Positions 9,164-19,836 of a stretch of DNA of 64,000 nt are shown piece by piece. Source of the DNA: Sycon ciliatum (lineage: Eukaryota; Porifera; Calcarea; Leucosolenida; Sycettidae); NCBI RefSeq assembly GCF_964019385.1, contig NC_088653.1, forward strand, positions 11,688,173 to 11,752,172, given 5' to 3'. The translations under genes were made by a program, and so were the position numbers. Every line of letters starts with the position of its first letter. Within the stretch, counting starts at the first letter, position 1. The notes below the pieces were generated by a model. The model ran no database searches. It was not told the DNA's origin and saw only the letters and a list, made by a program, of their open reading frames with translations.

Positions 9164-9288
9164 TGGTGGCAGCTGTGGTTTCTACGACTGTAGGAAAGAA
9201 CCCTTCGCCTCTAGCCCGCAGCCGAGCATCCCCAGCTCCGGGACAGTCTCGTCATCGTCGTCGTCATGCGTCGTCGTCGTCAGTCTGA
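9163..9288 (+). CDS. Short Ser/Arg-rich open frame at the start of the miniature element
   Basis: The ATG is formed across the LTR/primer-site junction. The 41-residue product is rich in Ser, Arg and His with a RHRRRRH run. It may be a gag remnant or chance; the position, directly at the element start, is the only support. Confidence 0.25.
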   Translation: MVAAVVSTTVGKNPSPLARSRASPAPGQSRHRRRHASSSSV

Positions 9289-9920
9289 GAAGTTTGGTTG
9301 TTAGTCCAGTCATGCCCGGCATGCACTACGCTCTACTCGTTTCGTCCTACTCGTGGACTCTACTCTTCAGCAGCAGTCACGCCACTGCTCCTTGTCTCTG
9401 CTGACTGTCGTCCCTGTCCAGCCAGTTCGTCGTCCTCGCATGCTCAATCTCTCGGCAGCTCCGATAAGCCTGCTGTTGAGCACTGATCGCCATGTCCCCA
9501 TGCCGTGCTCAACCCATCCGTCTGGGAAAGATAGAGGTGTCACGGTACGAGCGCTAAGGATCGACCAAGTCTGACTCGTGACGGAAGGAACTGCCAGTCG
9601 TATGCCGGTTAGCTGTAGCTCATTCCCTCTTTGTGTTTCATTTGTTTTCGTTTTGACCTTGTGTGCTTCTTTATTCTTTCTCTTCACTCTCGATCACCTC
9701 ATTTTTTGGCCTCGAACTTCTTCAGTTTTCAAAACAACAAAATTCTCTTCTGTGCAGATGCTAGGCATGCCCTGCTACTAACAGTACTGTACTGGTGTAC
9801 GTGTAGGCCCTAGCTCGTCTCTCAATCTTGTTTTTCATGTTCCTCTTTCTTCCCGGAAAAGGGATATATTGTGTAGATACATCTTTTCTCTCTCTTCCCC
9901 TCCTTCCCCGGAAAGGGAGA
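9164..9920 (+). mobile_element. Internal region of a miniature (TRIM-like) LTR element
   Basis: 757 bp between the LTR at 9018 and a truncated 3' LTR at 9921-9945. It starts with a primer-binding-like sequence, ends with a purine tract, and has no pol domain. It is too short to be autonomous. Confidence 0.7.
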
Positions 9921-9945
9921 TGTTGTGTATAGTGTTTGTCGCCGT
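9921..9945 (+). repeat. Truncated 3' LTR (25 bp) of the miniature element
   Basis: TGTTGTGTATAGTGTTTGTC and five more bases match the LTR start, then the match stops at a run of A. Confidence 0.7.
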
Positions 9946-10410
9946 AAAAAAACTTGCTGATTATGCTAGTGCAAGGCTAGTTTCCAGAAAGTGCTAAATA
10001 TGCTAGATATAATGCTAGCGTTATCCGCCGGGGCCTAGCGAACAGACCGATATTTTGCTCCATTTTGCCAGCAAATTCCCTTTCAAAATTCTTCGATATT
10101 TTGTTAGCAGAATTGCTAGCAAAATCGGGCTATGCCTAGCGCCAGGTCAACTTATTGCACGTGACCATTGCGCGCGGAAAAAGTGTTGCAATGTACACGA
10201 TTATCGTTTTCGTGTAAACAGCAAAAACGTTTCGAAAACGATTGAAAAACGTTTTTCAATTGTTGTCAGTCTAGATTTTATGCGCAGATGGAGAAAAAAT
10301 GCGCAGAATTTTTATAATGAGATGAAAAGCAGAATTAATAAGAAAAAAGAATAGATGAAATGAAAGCCTGCTCACAACCCCGCCCAGCCTTGCGAACTGG
10401 GTACTAGTAT
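9946..10410. other. Non-coding stretch: inverted counterparts of the 6.0-6.6 kb repeats
   Basis: 9953-10040 carries CTAG-rich blocks and TTATCCGCCGGGGC, inverted relative to 6587-6606. 10028-10140 carries CGATATTTTGCTCC and an ATCGGGCTATGCC block inverted relative to 6285. 10197-10268 carries the GTGTAAAC/AAAAACG repeat. Together these look like the right side of a 4.2-kb element starting near 6022. No gene. Confidence 0.45.
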
Positions 10411-10460
10411 GGTGGATTAAGAACCCGGTTCAACGCTCGAGCAAGCGCTCTCCACTCAAG
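10411..10460 (-). repeat. Possible tRNA-derived SINE head
   Basis: On the minus strand, AGTGGAGAGCGCTTGCTCGAG followed by GGGTTCTTAATCC resembles a tRNA A-box region and a B box (GGTTCGAATCC) with one extra base. The rest of a tRNA fold is not evident, so this is a weak call. Confidence 0.3.
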
Positions 10461-10613
10461 GTGTTCACAGCAACTGATAGGAACTCATATGGGAAAATTA
10501 TAGAAAATAAATAATAAGATAAAAGAGAATAAATTTCAACGCACCTCAATAAACGGAGCCCCACATACAGTACCTCAGAAAAGTGGATCTTCCGACCAGT
10601 GTTTTTGTTGACG

Positions 10614-11145
10614 TCACAACCAGATGATGTAGCTGCTTCGCAGAGACGTCTTACTGCACAAATTACAAATAAATTTTATTCTTCGATTAGAAAACCCAAG
10701 CGCTTTCAGAGCCCTCCGAAGAGAGTCCGGGATGAAACCACGCACACCTACCTCAACCGAAAAAGAAAAGACCTGCCACCCGTTTGCTCGGCATTGATCG
10801 GCCAGATCCGCATACCGCCTGTCCTTTCGCGAGTTACTGACACTGAATCTGTCCTCAGCACAAACTGTCAACTCCATCCAGAATACAATCCTACGACTCG
10901 TAGAGTACAGAACTTACTATATCTGGTCTTAGGGTGGTAAGTGCAACACAGCTAGGGAAAGAAATCTTTGCACTAACTGAGTCAACAAGATGTTTCCAGT
11001 CCGAGGCTGAGGCCGCTGACAGGAGATCAGTCGTAACCAACTTTCGTCTGGGCTGAACGCGAACAGGCTTCTCTCCCGCCTTGCAAAACGAGATGAAGTC
11101 AAGCTCATAATCGTCGTATCTAATATTGACTGAGTACGAGGTCAA
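10614..11145 (-). pseudogene. C-terminal nuclease-like part of an RT-bearing retroelement, frameshifted
   Basis: Read on the minus strand, it begins FCKAGEKP and passes through ASDWKHLVD, SFPSCVALTTLRPDIV, then (after a frameshift between about 10920 and 10891) FWMELTVCAEDR, KDRRYADLADQCRANGW and SVEVGVRGF. This series (TTLRPD ... ELTVPWED ... KY..L...C...GW ... VEVGCRGF) is the well-known C-terminal block of many invertebrate and fish RT elements and looks like a PD-(D/E)XK-type nuclease fold. The RT domain itself is missing. The 5' side is cut by the inverted-repeat structure starting at 11118. Confidence 0.72.
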
Positions 11146-11231
11146 TATAGGAAATAAAAGCCGAGTAAGGGGCCGTTCGTAAAATTAATATCGAACTTTT
11201 TTCACCAAACGAATGGACCGTATGCGTGTTA

Positions 11232-11970
11232 AAACAAAATGGCGTCACGATTTATTGAAAGTGGTATAGTTGGTGGTACGAGTGTTCAAACCCATTTGAA
11301 CTTCATACTGTTCGTCTTCTTTTTGACATGCTCTCTTTCCATCGTCCTTAGCTTTTGTTTGTTGTGAGCTGTTTTGGCTTTCTCCTATACCTCTGGGGGA
11401 TGCCAAGTGATGGTTTTGAGAGGCTGGTGATGGCTGTGAGCGAGAGTTTGCCGATCGGCGTCGTCCTCGCTATAGCGATGAAAATACTAGTTACTGCGCA
11501 CCTGGCAGATATCACAACACGTCGGAGCGTCCAGGAGCAAAGGAATCTTGGGTTTTCACTGGAATCTAGTTCCTCCAGCATCGTGTAGCCCACCGTCGGT
11601 GAATGGCCGTCCAGAAAGGTCGAACCTGGTCTTCTGCAGCATCTCGCAGTCCTGCGAGGCACACTGAATACGCCTGTCATGTATTCTACAAATAAAAATC
11701 ACGAAGTAGTGGACTTTATAGTGATGAGTCTATCCTGTATGCTGCAAAAGACGCAGGAAATGTGACTGGTGTCCGTACACTGGACGCCAATATCATCCCG
11801 GTCTTCTCCTGCAGGATCATGCAGGCTGTTTGACATTGACATACCGGTATGCAGTGTGTCGACATTGGCCTGGTTTGGCAGCTATCTGCCTGGGTGGATG
11901 TAGCAGGTTTGCATTGGCGCGTCGTCCAGTCCGGCATTTTCTTGTAACTGTGGAGTACCGGCAGGGTTTG
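11232..11970 (+). repeat. Repeat R1, copy A (partial)
   Basis: Begins GTTAAAACAAAATGGCGTCACG and matches copy C (from about 61790) closely to about 11800, then more loosely to about 11970 (ATGTAGCAGGTT ... CGTCGTCCAGTCCGG). It contains the conserved 110-codon minus frame (11680-11348). Confidence 0.8.
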
Positions 11971-12611
11971 AGAGGTTGCTCGTGCTGTGAACACATCTCT
12001 ACTGCCTGTCTCCGACGGTCCTGGAAGTGCCGTCTCGCCGCTTCCTTGCTCTACAGTCACGCCGTTATTTCGCTTTGTTTCATGGTGCAGCTCAAAACCT
12101 ACCCAAACAACTGTGAGCTCGCAACATGGTATGGACAAATTGCACCACTCATGTTGGTTAACTAAAACCGGGATAGTCGAGTAAGCGAGTTCACTCCCTG
12201 GGCCATGGCAAGATCTGTTCAGCGCGGGCTATTCCAACCTCCAAGTGCATAGTCACCGATCGATCCATGCGATGGTAGTTGACCTACAAAGAGCCAAGGT
12301 CTACGAGTACTACTATTGGATGCTTTCTACATGCAGTCAACAAAATCAAAGTACCTCAGTATGCCCCAGAATAGGGCATTTGCATCTATAGCATGACACA
12401 ACAGGGGTTCTGCCGGCACCTGTCAAACAAGCAGTAGCGACTAGTGCCAGCTACCTATTGGAGGCTAGCCGCTACAGTCTGTCACTGGAGATAATTATTA
12501 TGTTCACTGTTTAGACTGAGCACAATCAATGATGCCCAATCAATCTGCCCAATGTGTGTTCTGTTCCACCTAATTATAACGTCCCATCGCATCAACCCTA
12601 CTACACACACA
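11971..12611. other. Spacer between R1 copies A and B
   Basis: No gene, repeat or end structure recognised. Confidence 0.4.
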
Positions 12612-13012
12612 TGTTGTCACTCTAGCATGACTTGTGTTATTATTGTTTATTTTGATTCGCACGATAAATAGAGCACAATAAACGTTAACTTGACCGAAGG
12701 ATAAAGGCGACTGCAGATAGAGGAACACATCGAGGTACAGGTACCGGCATCAATACAGTATCAGAGAGAAACAAACAAAAATGAGAGGTACGCAGAAAAA
12801 GCTCTCGTAAGCCCAAGGGGAAGTGGTTGATGAGGGATGAATGCACTCTCCACGCTCATCTACACTGTTCGTGGAAATGCACACATACATACAATAATAT
12901 ACAACATAGCAATAGCATGCACAGAACCGAACAATTTCATGTTCACACATGCAAGCACAGACCTGAACATTAGTACCAAAAGCCGATACAGACAATATCC
13001 CCATACACACAG

Positions 13013-13073
<61 letters not shown>

Positions 13074-14860
13074 GTCCCATGTATGCACCCATGGCGAGAA
13101 AAGCACACAAATCTACAAATGCACTGGATGTGAACCCACAGATTTTCTCTTATAGCAACGATAGCGGATCTGATTCTGAATGAAACACACACACACAATA
13201 CAATCATTGAACGCCCATCCGCAGATGATGGCATGTCCTGAAAGAACAGGCAGTGTTCCAGTAATGGGGAACAGAACTTTGAGTGGCGAGTGAGGTATAC
13301 ACACACACACACGTGCGTGCGCGGGCACACACTAAAGTATTCAGAAATAGAATCGACATTGTAGTATTCATTGGTTGGGGAATGGAAAGGAAAATAAAAC
13401 ATTGCTGTAGGTTATTGTTGTAAGGACACTGGGAGCACAACAGAAAGGTAAGCAACTTGCTTTGAAGCAAAGAAAGTTATTATTCCACGGATCTCAGAAG
13501 GAAGGAACGTTCCAGAATGCTGCACTGGCAACAGGCGGCCTGCATGTGCGCGGCCCCTGCAGTCGGTCCAGCTGCCGGCCTTGCAGTGCTGAAAAGAATG
13601 TGCAGTACAGCATGTCACATAGTATCGCAGCCTGGACAAATAGGCGCTGGGAAGTCCTAGTTATGTGCTCACCTACACCACGATGCACCAATCTTCTGAG
13701 CTACTTTGGCAACAACTTTGTCCACTTGAGACTCCCATGGGCTGAGCCAGTTGTTGAGGGCTGCACCAAGGTGGACGGCAATGACCGCTGATGGCAAGGC
13801 AATCCATGACACACAGTCACTAGGGCATCGTCCACATGGCGCTGAGGCTGGATCGATAAAATCAACCTTTAGGCTGTCGCGGGGTTGACAACGAGGCCGC
13901 TGTCTCGAAGCTAGTCAGTCAGCCTGGTCACCGCCATTGACGAACCAGTCGCCATCGCCAGCAGTGGCGGTAGGTTGTGAAAAGTGTGGTGCAATATTGT
14001 CAGCAAATTCAGTACTTAGGATAAGATGAGTGACAAAGGGAACGTTGTGTTTGATAATATTGAAGTGAACAGGGATGATCACAAACCCTGCGCGTACTCC
14101 ACCGTGAGTTACAAGAAAATTCCGGACTGGACGACGAGCAAACGCCAACCTGCTACATCCAACCAGGCAGATACTATTACGATAGCTGCCAAACCAGGTC
14201 AATGCCGACCTACTGCATAATGTCAATGTCAAACAGATCCTGCAGGAGAAGACTGGGGTGTTGGCGTCCAGTCACTGAGTGTACAGACACCAGTCACATT
14301 TCCTGTGTCTTTTGCAGCATACAGGCTGAGACTCATCACTGTGGAGTCCACTAGGCACTACTGCATGAGTTTTATTTGTACAATACATGGCAGGCGTACA
14401 CGGTGAGCCTCGCAGGACTGCGAGGTGCTGCAGAAGACCAGGTTCGACCTTTCTGGACGGCCATTCACCGACGGTGGGCTACACGATGCTGGAGGAACTA
14501 GATTCCAGTGAAAACCCAAGATTCCTTTGCTCCTGGACGCTCCGACGTGTTGTGATATCTGCCAGGTGCGCAGTAACTAGTATTTTCATCGCTACAGCGA
14601 GGACGACGCCGATCGGCAAACTCTCGCTCACAGCCATCACCAGCCTCTCAAAACCATCACTTGGCATCCCCCAGAGGTACAGGAGAAAGCCAAAACAGCT
14701 CACAACAAACAAAAGCTAAGGACGATGGAAAGAGAGCATGTCAAAAAGAAGACGAACAGTATGCAGTTCAAAATTAATGGTTTTGAACATTCGTACCACC
14801 AACTATACCACTTTCAATAAATCGTGACGCCATTTTGTTTTAACATGAATATCGCGGATT
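12612..14860 (-). repeat. Repeat R1, copy B (2.25 kb, inverted)
   Basis: Reverse complement of 61774-64000 along its whole visible length, including a (CA)n tract, the 109-codon frame at 13462-13791 and the 110-codon frame at 14387-14719. A block on the opposite strand around 13670-13830 ends at a GTGAGC donor-like site and reads protein-like (SWIALPSAVIAV ..., KVVAKVAQKIGASW), also present in copy C. No transposase or RT motif was found in it. Confidence 0.85.
13016..13070. repeat. (CA)n microsatellite inside R1
   Basis: About 27 uninterrupted CA units. The counterpart in copy C (63562-63590, as TG) is much shorter. Confidence 0.9.
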
Positions 14861-15677
14861 ATTTTATTTTAGACCCAACCCCTCCCTCCCTCCCCCTCAG
14901 AACGCCAAAAAAATGTTGAGATATACATGCGTATACAACAAAAGTCGCAAGTGTGTCACTGCTCCTAAAGACATGTACATGTGATTGTATCGAACTTTTC
15001 TGAAACGAAATTGGTCAACCCCGCCCACCCCATAACGAAATTATTTCGTTTCGTGAAAAAAGTTCGATAATAATTATTATGGACGACCCCTAAAAGACCG
15101 AGGCGAAGCCGAGGTCTTATATTTCCTATACTGACCAAGTACGAAGTCAATATTAGATTTATCACGACAAACAGTCCGTATTTCAAATTCCAGAACGATA
15201 ACCTCATGAATCCCGGGTTTATGATTGCACAACCGTTGGCGTTGCACCACCACCTACTCAAGCAGTGACAATGCTGCACTAGGCACCGTTCAACTGCGCA
15301 ACCCCTAACTAAGCAGTCAAATATAAGCAGTCAATAAAGGAGTGAAATATGCAGGGGTATTTGACTGCTTAGGTATGGCAAAAATCTATGCGAGTCAATA
15401 CTAAGGCCAGTAAGGGAGTGATAACTATTACTTGTACTACTACTCCCTGGTCACCAGTGTAACTACACTGTACGTCGTGTACCTGTTCATATTTTCTCTA
15501 GAGGCCGCGATTGCACAATGTTTGTAGCGCGTAGACCAGGAAAGGACTCCCTGGCTTGGTCTAGACCTACCCAGCTAGCTACAAAACAAGTGGCGGCCCA
15601 GCGATGGCAGCACTGACGCCGAGCTCAAGGAATATCACCCTGAACTCTGTTCCAGGTGCGGGAATTTGGCCACCGTG
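14861..15677. other. Non-coding stretch with short hairpins
   Basis: 14863-15158 is the right arm of the 4-kb structure. 15309-15323 and 15358-15372 form a perfect 15-bp hairpin (CTAAGCAGTCAAATA). 15530-15570 holds an imperfect hairpin around CCAGG...CCTGG/GGTCTAGACC that resembles the hairpin at 5010-5055. No gene. Confidence 0.45.
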
Positions 15678-15840
15678 TCACTGTGACTCTGGCGGCAGCG
15701 CAGCGCCAAGGTCGAGGCCGGCTGTAGCATCGCTTGACGAACCAGTGTTGGTGGCCGCCGTGTATTTCCAGTAAAAGTCCCTGGCTTTGGCCTTCATGTT
15801 GTCAATTTTGGTCACAAGAGGGTTCTGCTTCCTCTCCAAA
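15678..15840 (-). pseudogene. Exon-like C-terminal coding fragment, unknown family
   Basis: Minus-strand frame without its own start reads KQNPLVTKIDNMKAKARDFYW, then KYTAATNTG and a short acidic end with a stop at 15680-15678. The amino-acid pattern is protein-like. An AG just upstream (near 15843) could be an acceptor. I cannot name the family; it may be the last exon of a transposon or host gene. Confidence 0.3.
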
Positions 15841-16228
15841 CAATTCTTTCAAATCAGTACTAGATCAAATTTTCAGTGAATTCTCCGACTGCCTCTTCAT
15901 CAGACCCCGGGATTTCTCTGCATGTCCAGCCATGACTGTATCAATGTCGCCTCCGAGTGATCGCTGAAACGGACGTGTGGCAACTCCAAAGCGAAAACAA
16001 GCGGCAGCTGGAAACAGCAAGGAAAAACTGCGATCCGCAAACTCCATCGACTCCCACACAACAAACACTGCGAAAACGGCACGTAGATGAGAAACGTTCT
16101 TTCTCGCGACTCACGTTCCGCGTGAATCCCACGTTCCCCGTTTTCGGCCATTTTTCGTCACTCACCTTGGCAACAAGCATGTTTACGGCGTGTTAACGTG
16201 GTTTTCTACCTAGTCTGGACAGGCCCTA

Positions 16229-16437
16229 ATAACTGACACAATCACGAAAGCCGTTTCTCGGTTCGTTCCGTCCAAGACACTGACAGTGAAGTCAACGGAT
16301 CCGAAATGGTGGACACCTGAGTGTGCAGCCGCAATGAAGGAGAAGGACAAACGCTGGCGCACTTGGAGGAAACACCCTCACGACTTTGCACTGAAACATG
16401 AGTTTACACGGCTGTCCCATGCATGCGACGCGCGTTC
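16229..16437 (+). pseudogene. LINE fragment 1: linker between endonuclease and RT
   Basis: Reads ITDTITKAVSRFVPSKTL, then PKWWTPECAAAMKEKDKRWR. WWTPEC is the same linker motif as in the intact LINE at 34874 (SWWTPECTEAV). It ends at HACDARS, after which the frame leaves LINE sequence. Fragments 2 and 3 downstream appear to continue the same protein. Confidence 0.72.
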
Positions 16438-17017
16438 ATTTAAATATGGCGGCCAAATTTTAATCTTTTTCATTTTTACGCGACCTGGCCTAGTCGTATG
16501 TTTGCAATTTCGCTCGACTTCCATCTCAAACGGGCAAGGTCAACCGAAACCACGGGTGTTTACCAGGTCATTCGATAGAGTTTAGAGCTTGGACTGGCCT
16601 TGCCTTCGACTGTGCCGCCGCACGAGCGATCTTCTTGGGTTACCCACGCGCTACGCATGGTTTCTTTCTCGACGTGGGTGCAATTATTTTTGGATCGTCG
16701 CTCGATTTCAAGGGCTCGCCAACCTCTTCAGCGAATTTTCTCCGCCTCGCAGACAATTTTCTAGAATACCTCGATGTCCTAGCCTTTCGATTTCGTGTAT
16801 TCCTAAGCTTGACGTGCATCACTGTAGCTTTTCGTGGCCATGTTAGAGACGTTATTTTGTTCAGAAATGGAGGCTCATGTTAGCTTCCTGTTGTCGTATT
16901 GGAGGGGAGAAATTCGCGTCAAGGAGTGGACGGACGAAGTATCGTGTGGCAGATCATACTGAATCCATTTTGGCAGTGTTTCATCTCAAGATGAAACCAA
17001 ATACACCCTGAACTTTT
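16438..17017. other. No gene recognised
   Basis: Several short overlapping frames, none with motifs. It interrupts the LINE. Confidence 0.35.
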
Positions 17018-17329
17018 TTGCCACACTTGCAAATTGGCCATGGAATGCACTGCTACTGCCAGGGGCCCAACATTCTCTGGAGCTCCAGAGGTGGATGTAC
17101 ACCACTCAAAGACTGGGAGCCACACAGTGGGACAAACTGTTTGAAATGCAAGTCTTCCAAGCCTGGCAGGAAGTCCAAATGCAAAACACAAACGCAAGAC
17201 AAACTTGCGGCACGGGAGAAAACGCGGGCCATCGCCCGCAAGCACGAGCACATCCACGCCGCCACCACTGACAGCAGCATCACCAACAAACCCCCCCCCC
17301 CACCACACCAATACCTGATCACTGGATAG
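17018..17329 (+). CDS. Cys/Lys-rich open frame, unknown
   Basis: Reads HCYCQGP near the start, a central NCLKCKSSKPGRKSKCK with four Cys spaced like a small zinc site, then a basic EKTRAIARKHEH stretch and a poly-Pro end from a C homopolymer (17291-17302). It could be a nucleic-acid-binding transposon protein fragment or chance. Its location between LINE pieces favours a transposon origin. Confidence 0.25.
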   Translation: MPHLQIGHGMHCYCQGPNILWSSRGGCTPLKDWEPHSGTNCLKCKSSKPGRKSKCKTQTQDKLAAREKTRAIARKHEHIHAATTDSSITNKPPPPPHQYLITG

Positions 17330-18423
17330 TTTAGTCTGTTCGGTTCACGAATTCAAAAAAGGAAGACAAAATAACAAAACTAAAAACGCGAGCGTCGCAT
17401 GGACCGAATCTGATGAGCAGCAGCACGTCACACCCGCATACCAAGTTTAGTAGTAGTAGTAGTAGTACAGTATTTATTCATATTTCTCTAGGGCTTAGTG
17501 GGTAAATCTCTGCATCCAGAACAGTTCAGATAGGAATGCAATAACACACGCACAATGTCCACTATCTCACAGTGTCACAGGTAGGGAGAGAAGTGTTTGC
17601 AGCTTGCTGGTAGACGTTCAGCCGTGCATGCATTGGCAAATGGCTAGAGCAGACGGCCCGCTGCCCTTAATGTAAGGCACACACGCAAGCGTCAGAGCTA
17701 CAGCAGCCAAACAGCATAGTTTATGGATTCATGAAAGATTGCACCATACACTGCGCCAGCTCTGGTAGGGTGCCCTATTTGAGCATCGTCACTGATCGGT
17801 GACGTTTTGCAAGCCTCACCATCAAAGATGCGAGGTGATGCTTCTGATCGACTTGCTGGCATGATAGTCACAAGCATAACTAACGAAGGATGGCTGGAAG
17901 TCGAAACCAGCCGTAGATGTAGATTCCAGGTATACCAGAGAATTACTGACGCCAGCACTTTATCCGATGCCCCATCAGCGTCAACTGTACGCCGATGGTC
18001 ACAGGACCGTGACAGCCTTTCGATCGGTCTACGGTCGGGAGACAGGGCTGCAAGCCCAAACTGAGCAGCGGGTATATAGTGTTCGTCACCAGCTGAGCAA
18101 GAGAGCTTGCTGAGAGATTTAGGTGTGCACTGTTCAGCAACCAGTCCCAATATAGGTTTGTCCATGAAGGCTGGTGATCCCCAGCTATCATACAACAAAT
18201 TCCTACTCACTGCGCATATGCGCATATGGCTTGTGAAACAGCAGCAGAAACTGCACTGCCTTGACAAACGCACCAGTTACCATGATGGAGCAGATATGCC
18301 CAGCCCTGGAAGCCAACACCAAATCTCCAATCGCTAGTACAAGTAGCTCTTCACAAAATCATGCCTAGTGCATGCTTGCAGTGATATATCCAGCAGTTAC
18401 TGCTGAGGAGATATATTGCGTCG
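17330..18423. other. Non-coding stretch with (TAG)n
   Basis: A short TAG trinucleotide run lies at 17451-17466. A 191-codon minus frame (18273-17698) exists but shows no motif and its Ser/Cys/Arg composition is that of a chance frame. Nothing else supported. Confidence 0.35.
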
Positions 18424-18715
18424 TTGAAGTCGAAGACGCTCATCAAAGATTTATTGCCATCAATTCTTGGCCTTATGCAGGCACGAGGTGGTCTCCCGTG
18501 GCATTGGCCATATTACCCCAAGCTGCACTTGCTCGAGGAGCACGTTGTTTCGCTCATGAAAGTCCTTCGTGTTGGACTGAGTAGGCTTGCTGAGAGAACA
18601 GAGCGCTGAATCCATCCACGCCCACAACTACGAATAATTTACAAAAACATTCCTACTGCAGATCAGCGCTTGAAAACGGCGATGCAAATCAGCGACGTTG
18701 GGCTTCTCCATTCAA
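18424..18715 (+). pseudogene. Relic of a transposon-associated domain (PKLHLLEEHVV ... EQSAESIHA)
   Basis: The plus frame reads LPWHWPYYPKLHLLEEHVV, RVGLSRLAE, then with a frame change QSAESIHAHNY and with another IYKNIPTADQRLKTAM. This order (PKLHxLEEHV, GLLxEQxAESIHA, Y..IP....RLK) is a block I know from large unclassified proteins of invertebrate transposons. At least two frameshifts and a TGA make it dead. Confidence 0.5.
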
Positions 18716-19084
18716 AAGGAGAGCCTTCCTAACAAAGCCGGCAATTCTCATGTGACACTACATAGTCTCTCAAGCACTCTAGTTCAGGTCTTCTTCTCTC
18801 CACTCCATTATCATTTCGATCTTCACTCGGTCGACGTGATGGTAGTAGCTATGTAAATAATTATGATGGATTCCTCCCGATCCTCGTCGTGGCTAAAATT
18901 TGTTCGGTGTTTGTCTAAATTCTCAAACTGACAGGGTTTACAAGAGAAATGTACCTAATTTTGTACGATTGATGCAGATAAATCGGAATATGTCCGACTT
19001 CATAAATCCGTGCGGTAAACCGCATGAAAGGACGCCATGTCATTAGTTGGTGCACATGAAGTCACCGTGTTTACCCGTTCTGTA

Positions 19085-19232
19085 AACAATGCTATCGCAG
19101 TCCTGACTAGATCTAGAGTTTCCAAAGAGAACAGCCTCAGACATAGCTTGTCGAATGGGTCCCTGAAGGAGAAGGAATGGTGGACGAAGCTAAACTGCGC
19201 TTGTGGCGGGGGTCGGAACGCTGATGTTAGAT
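19085..19232 (+). pseudogene. LINE fragment 2: linker before RT
   Basis: Reads LTRSRVSKENSLRHSLSNGS, then KEKEWWTKLN and GGRNADV. The same position in the intact LINE (about 35018-35110) has AKQAF...SGEWWRTIKKASG. GRNADV overlaps in sense with NTDIP of fragment 3 (20908), so about 1.65 kb was inserted between them. Confidence 0.6.
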
Positions 19233-19659
19233 AGGAATACATACATTATGACATGCACATGTACTTGACTTGTTACACCAGCCTCACCTTCTATCCTCTT
19301 TTACATGCACTACTTATACTATACTATGCGCTGTATTCATGTATTGTTCCCACACACTTTCGAGGTTGACCTTAGATAGCACACTGGAGACCTTTTGATG
19401 CATTTCACTTTCAGCCGCACTTTTTGTTATCTACACTAACAGCTGTACATACATCCTAATGCCCCTTTCAACAGTTGTCCTCCTGGTTTTATTGCACACC
19501 TACATGTACTTCCTCCGCGTCATCGAAATTGTCGCAGTTTGACTAGTGACTTGTCACTTGTTACTGACAACTCCATAAACTAAGCCATTCGAAACTTATT
19601 ACACAGTATGATAGTCTGAAGACTAGAGTAACGTTCTAGGACAATTGGACTGAGAGTTT
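19233..19659. other. No gene recognised
   Basis: AT-rich filler that starts the second interruption of the LINE. No inverted ends found. Confidence 0.35.
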
Positions 19660-19833
19660 TCATGCAGAGATGAAGTCCTCGTCGTCGCTGATGTCAATGG
19701 ACGCAAAAATATCGTTCCCAAATATTTCAAGGAAGGTTGAAAGTTGGTCGCGCCTCATCTCAAACGCTTTGACTTTCTCCACAGGACAAGAGCTGCTATG
19801 CTTGTCGTCTGCTAGCTCTGGATGATTTCTACT
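19660..19833 (-). pseudogene. Exon-like C-terminal coding fragment ending in an acidic tail
   Basis: Minus-strand frame reads HPELADDKHSSSCPVEKVKA, then MRRDQLSTFLEIFGNDIFA and a tail ISDDEDFISA with a stop at 19662-19660. It is strongly protein-like but without a recognisable domain. No in-frame start except an internal Met, so it would need an upstream exon; the frame opens just after a TGA at 19836. Could be the end of a transposase or a host protein. Confidence 0.35.
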
Positions 19834-19836
19834 TCA

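Larger units (their letters stand above)
11118..15158. mobile_element. 4-kb structure bounded by inverted repeats, containing two opposed R1 copies
   Basis: The outer ends ATCTAATATTGAC (11118) and GTCAATATTAGAT (15158) are exact inverses. Further in, AGGAAATAAAAG/GGGGCCGTTCG/TATCGAACTTTTTTCAC on the left is inverted at 15135-15040 on the right with a few changes. Inside them lie R1 copies A and B in opposite orientation. The right arm has about 130 extra bp (14863-14990) with CCCTCCC runs. It behaves like a large foldback; no transposase is recognised. Confidence 0.55.

Noticed and set aside
10411..10460. Functional tRNA gene
   Set aside because: A- and B-box-like bits only; no acceptor or anticodon stem could be paired.
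12750..13402. Cys/Val-rich frames over the CA repeat
   Set aside because: They arise from translating (CA)n/(TG)n.
17698..18273. 191-codon minus frame
   Set aside because: No motif, chance-like composition, and the overlapping plus strand shows equally long frames.
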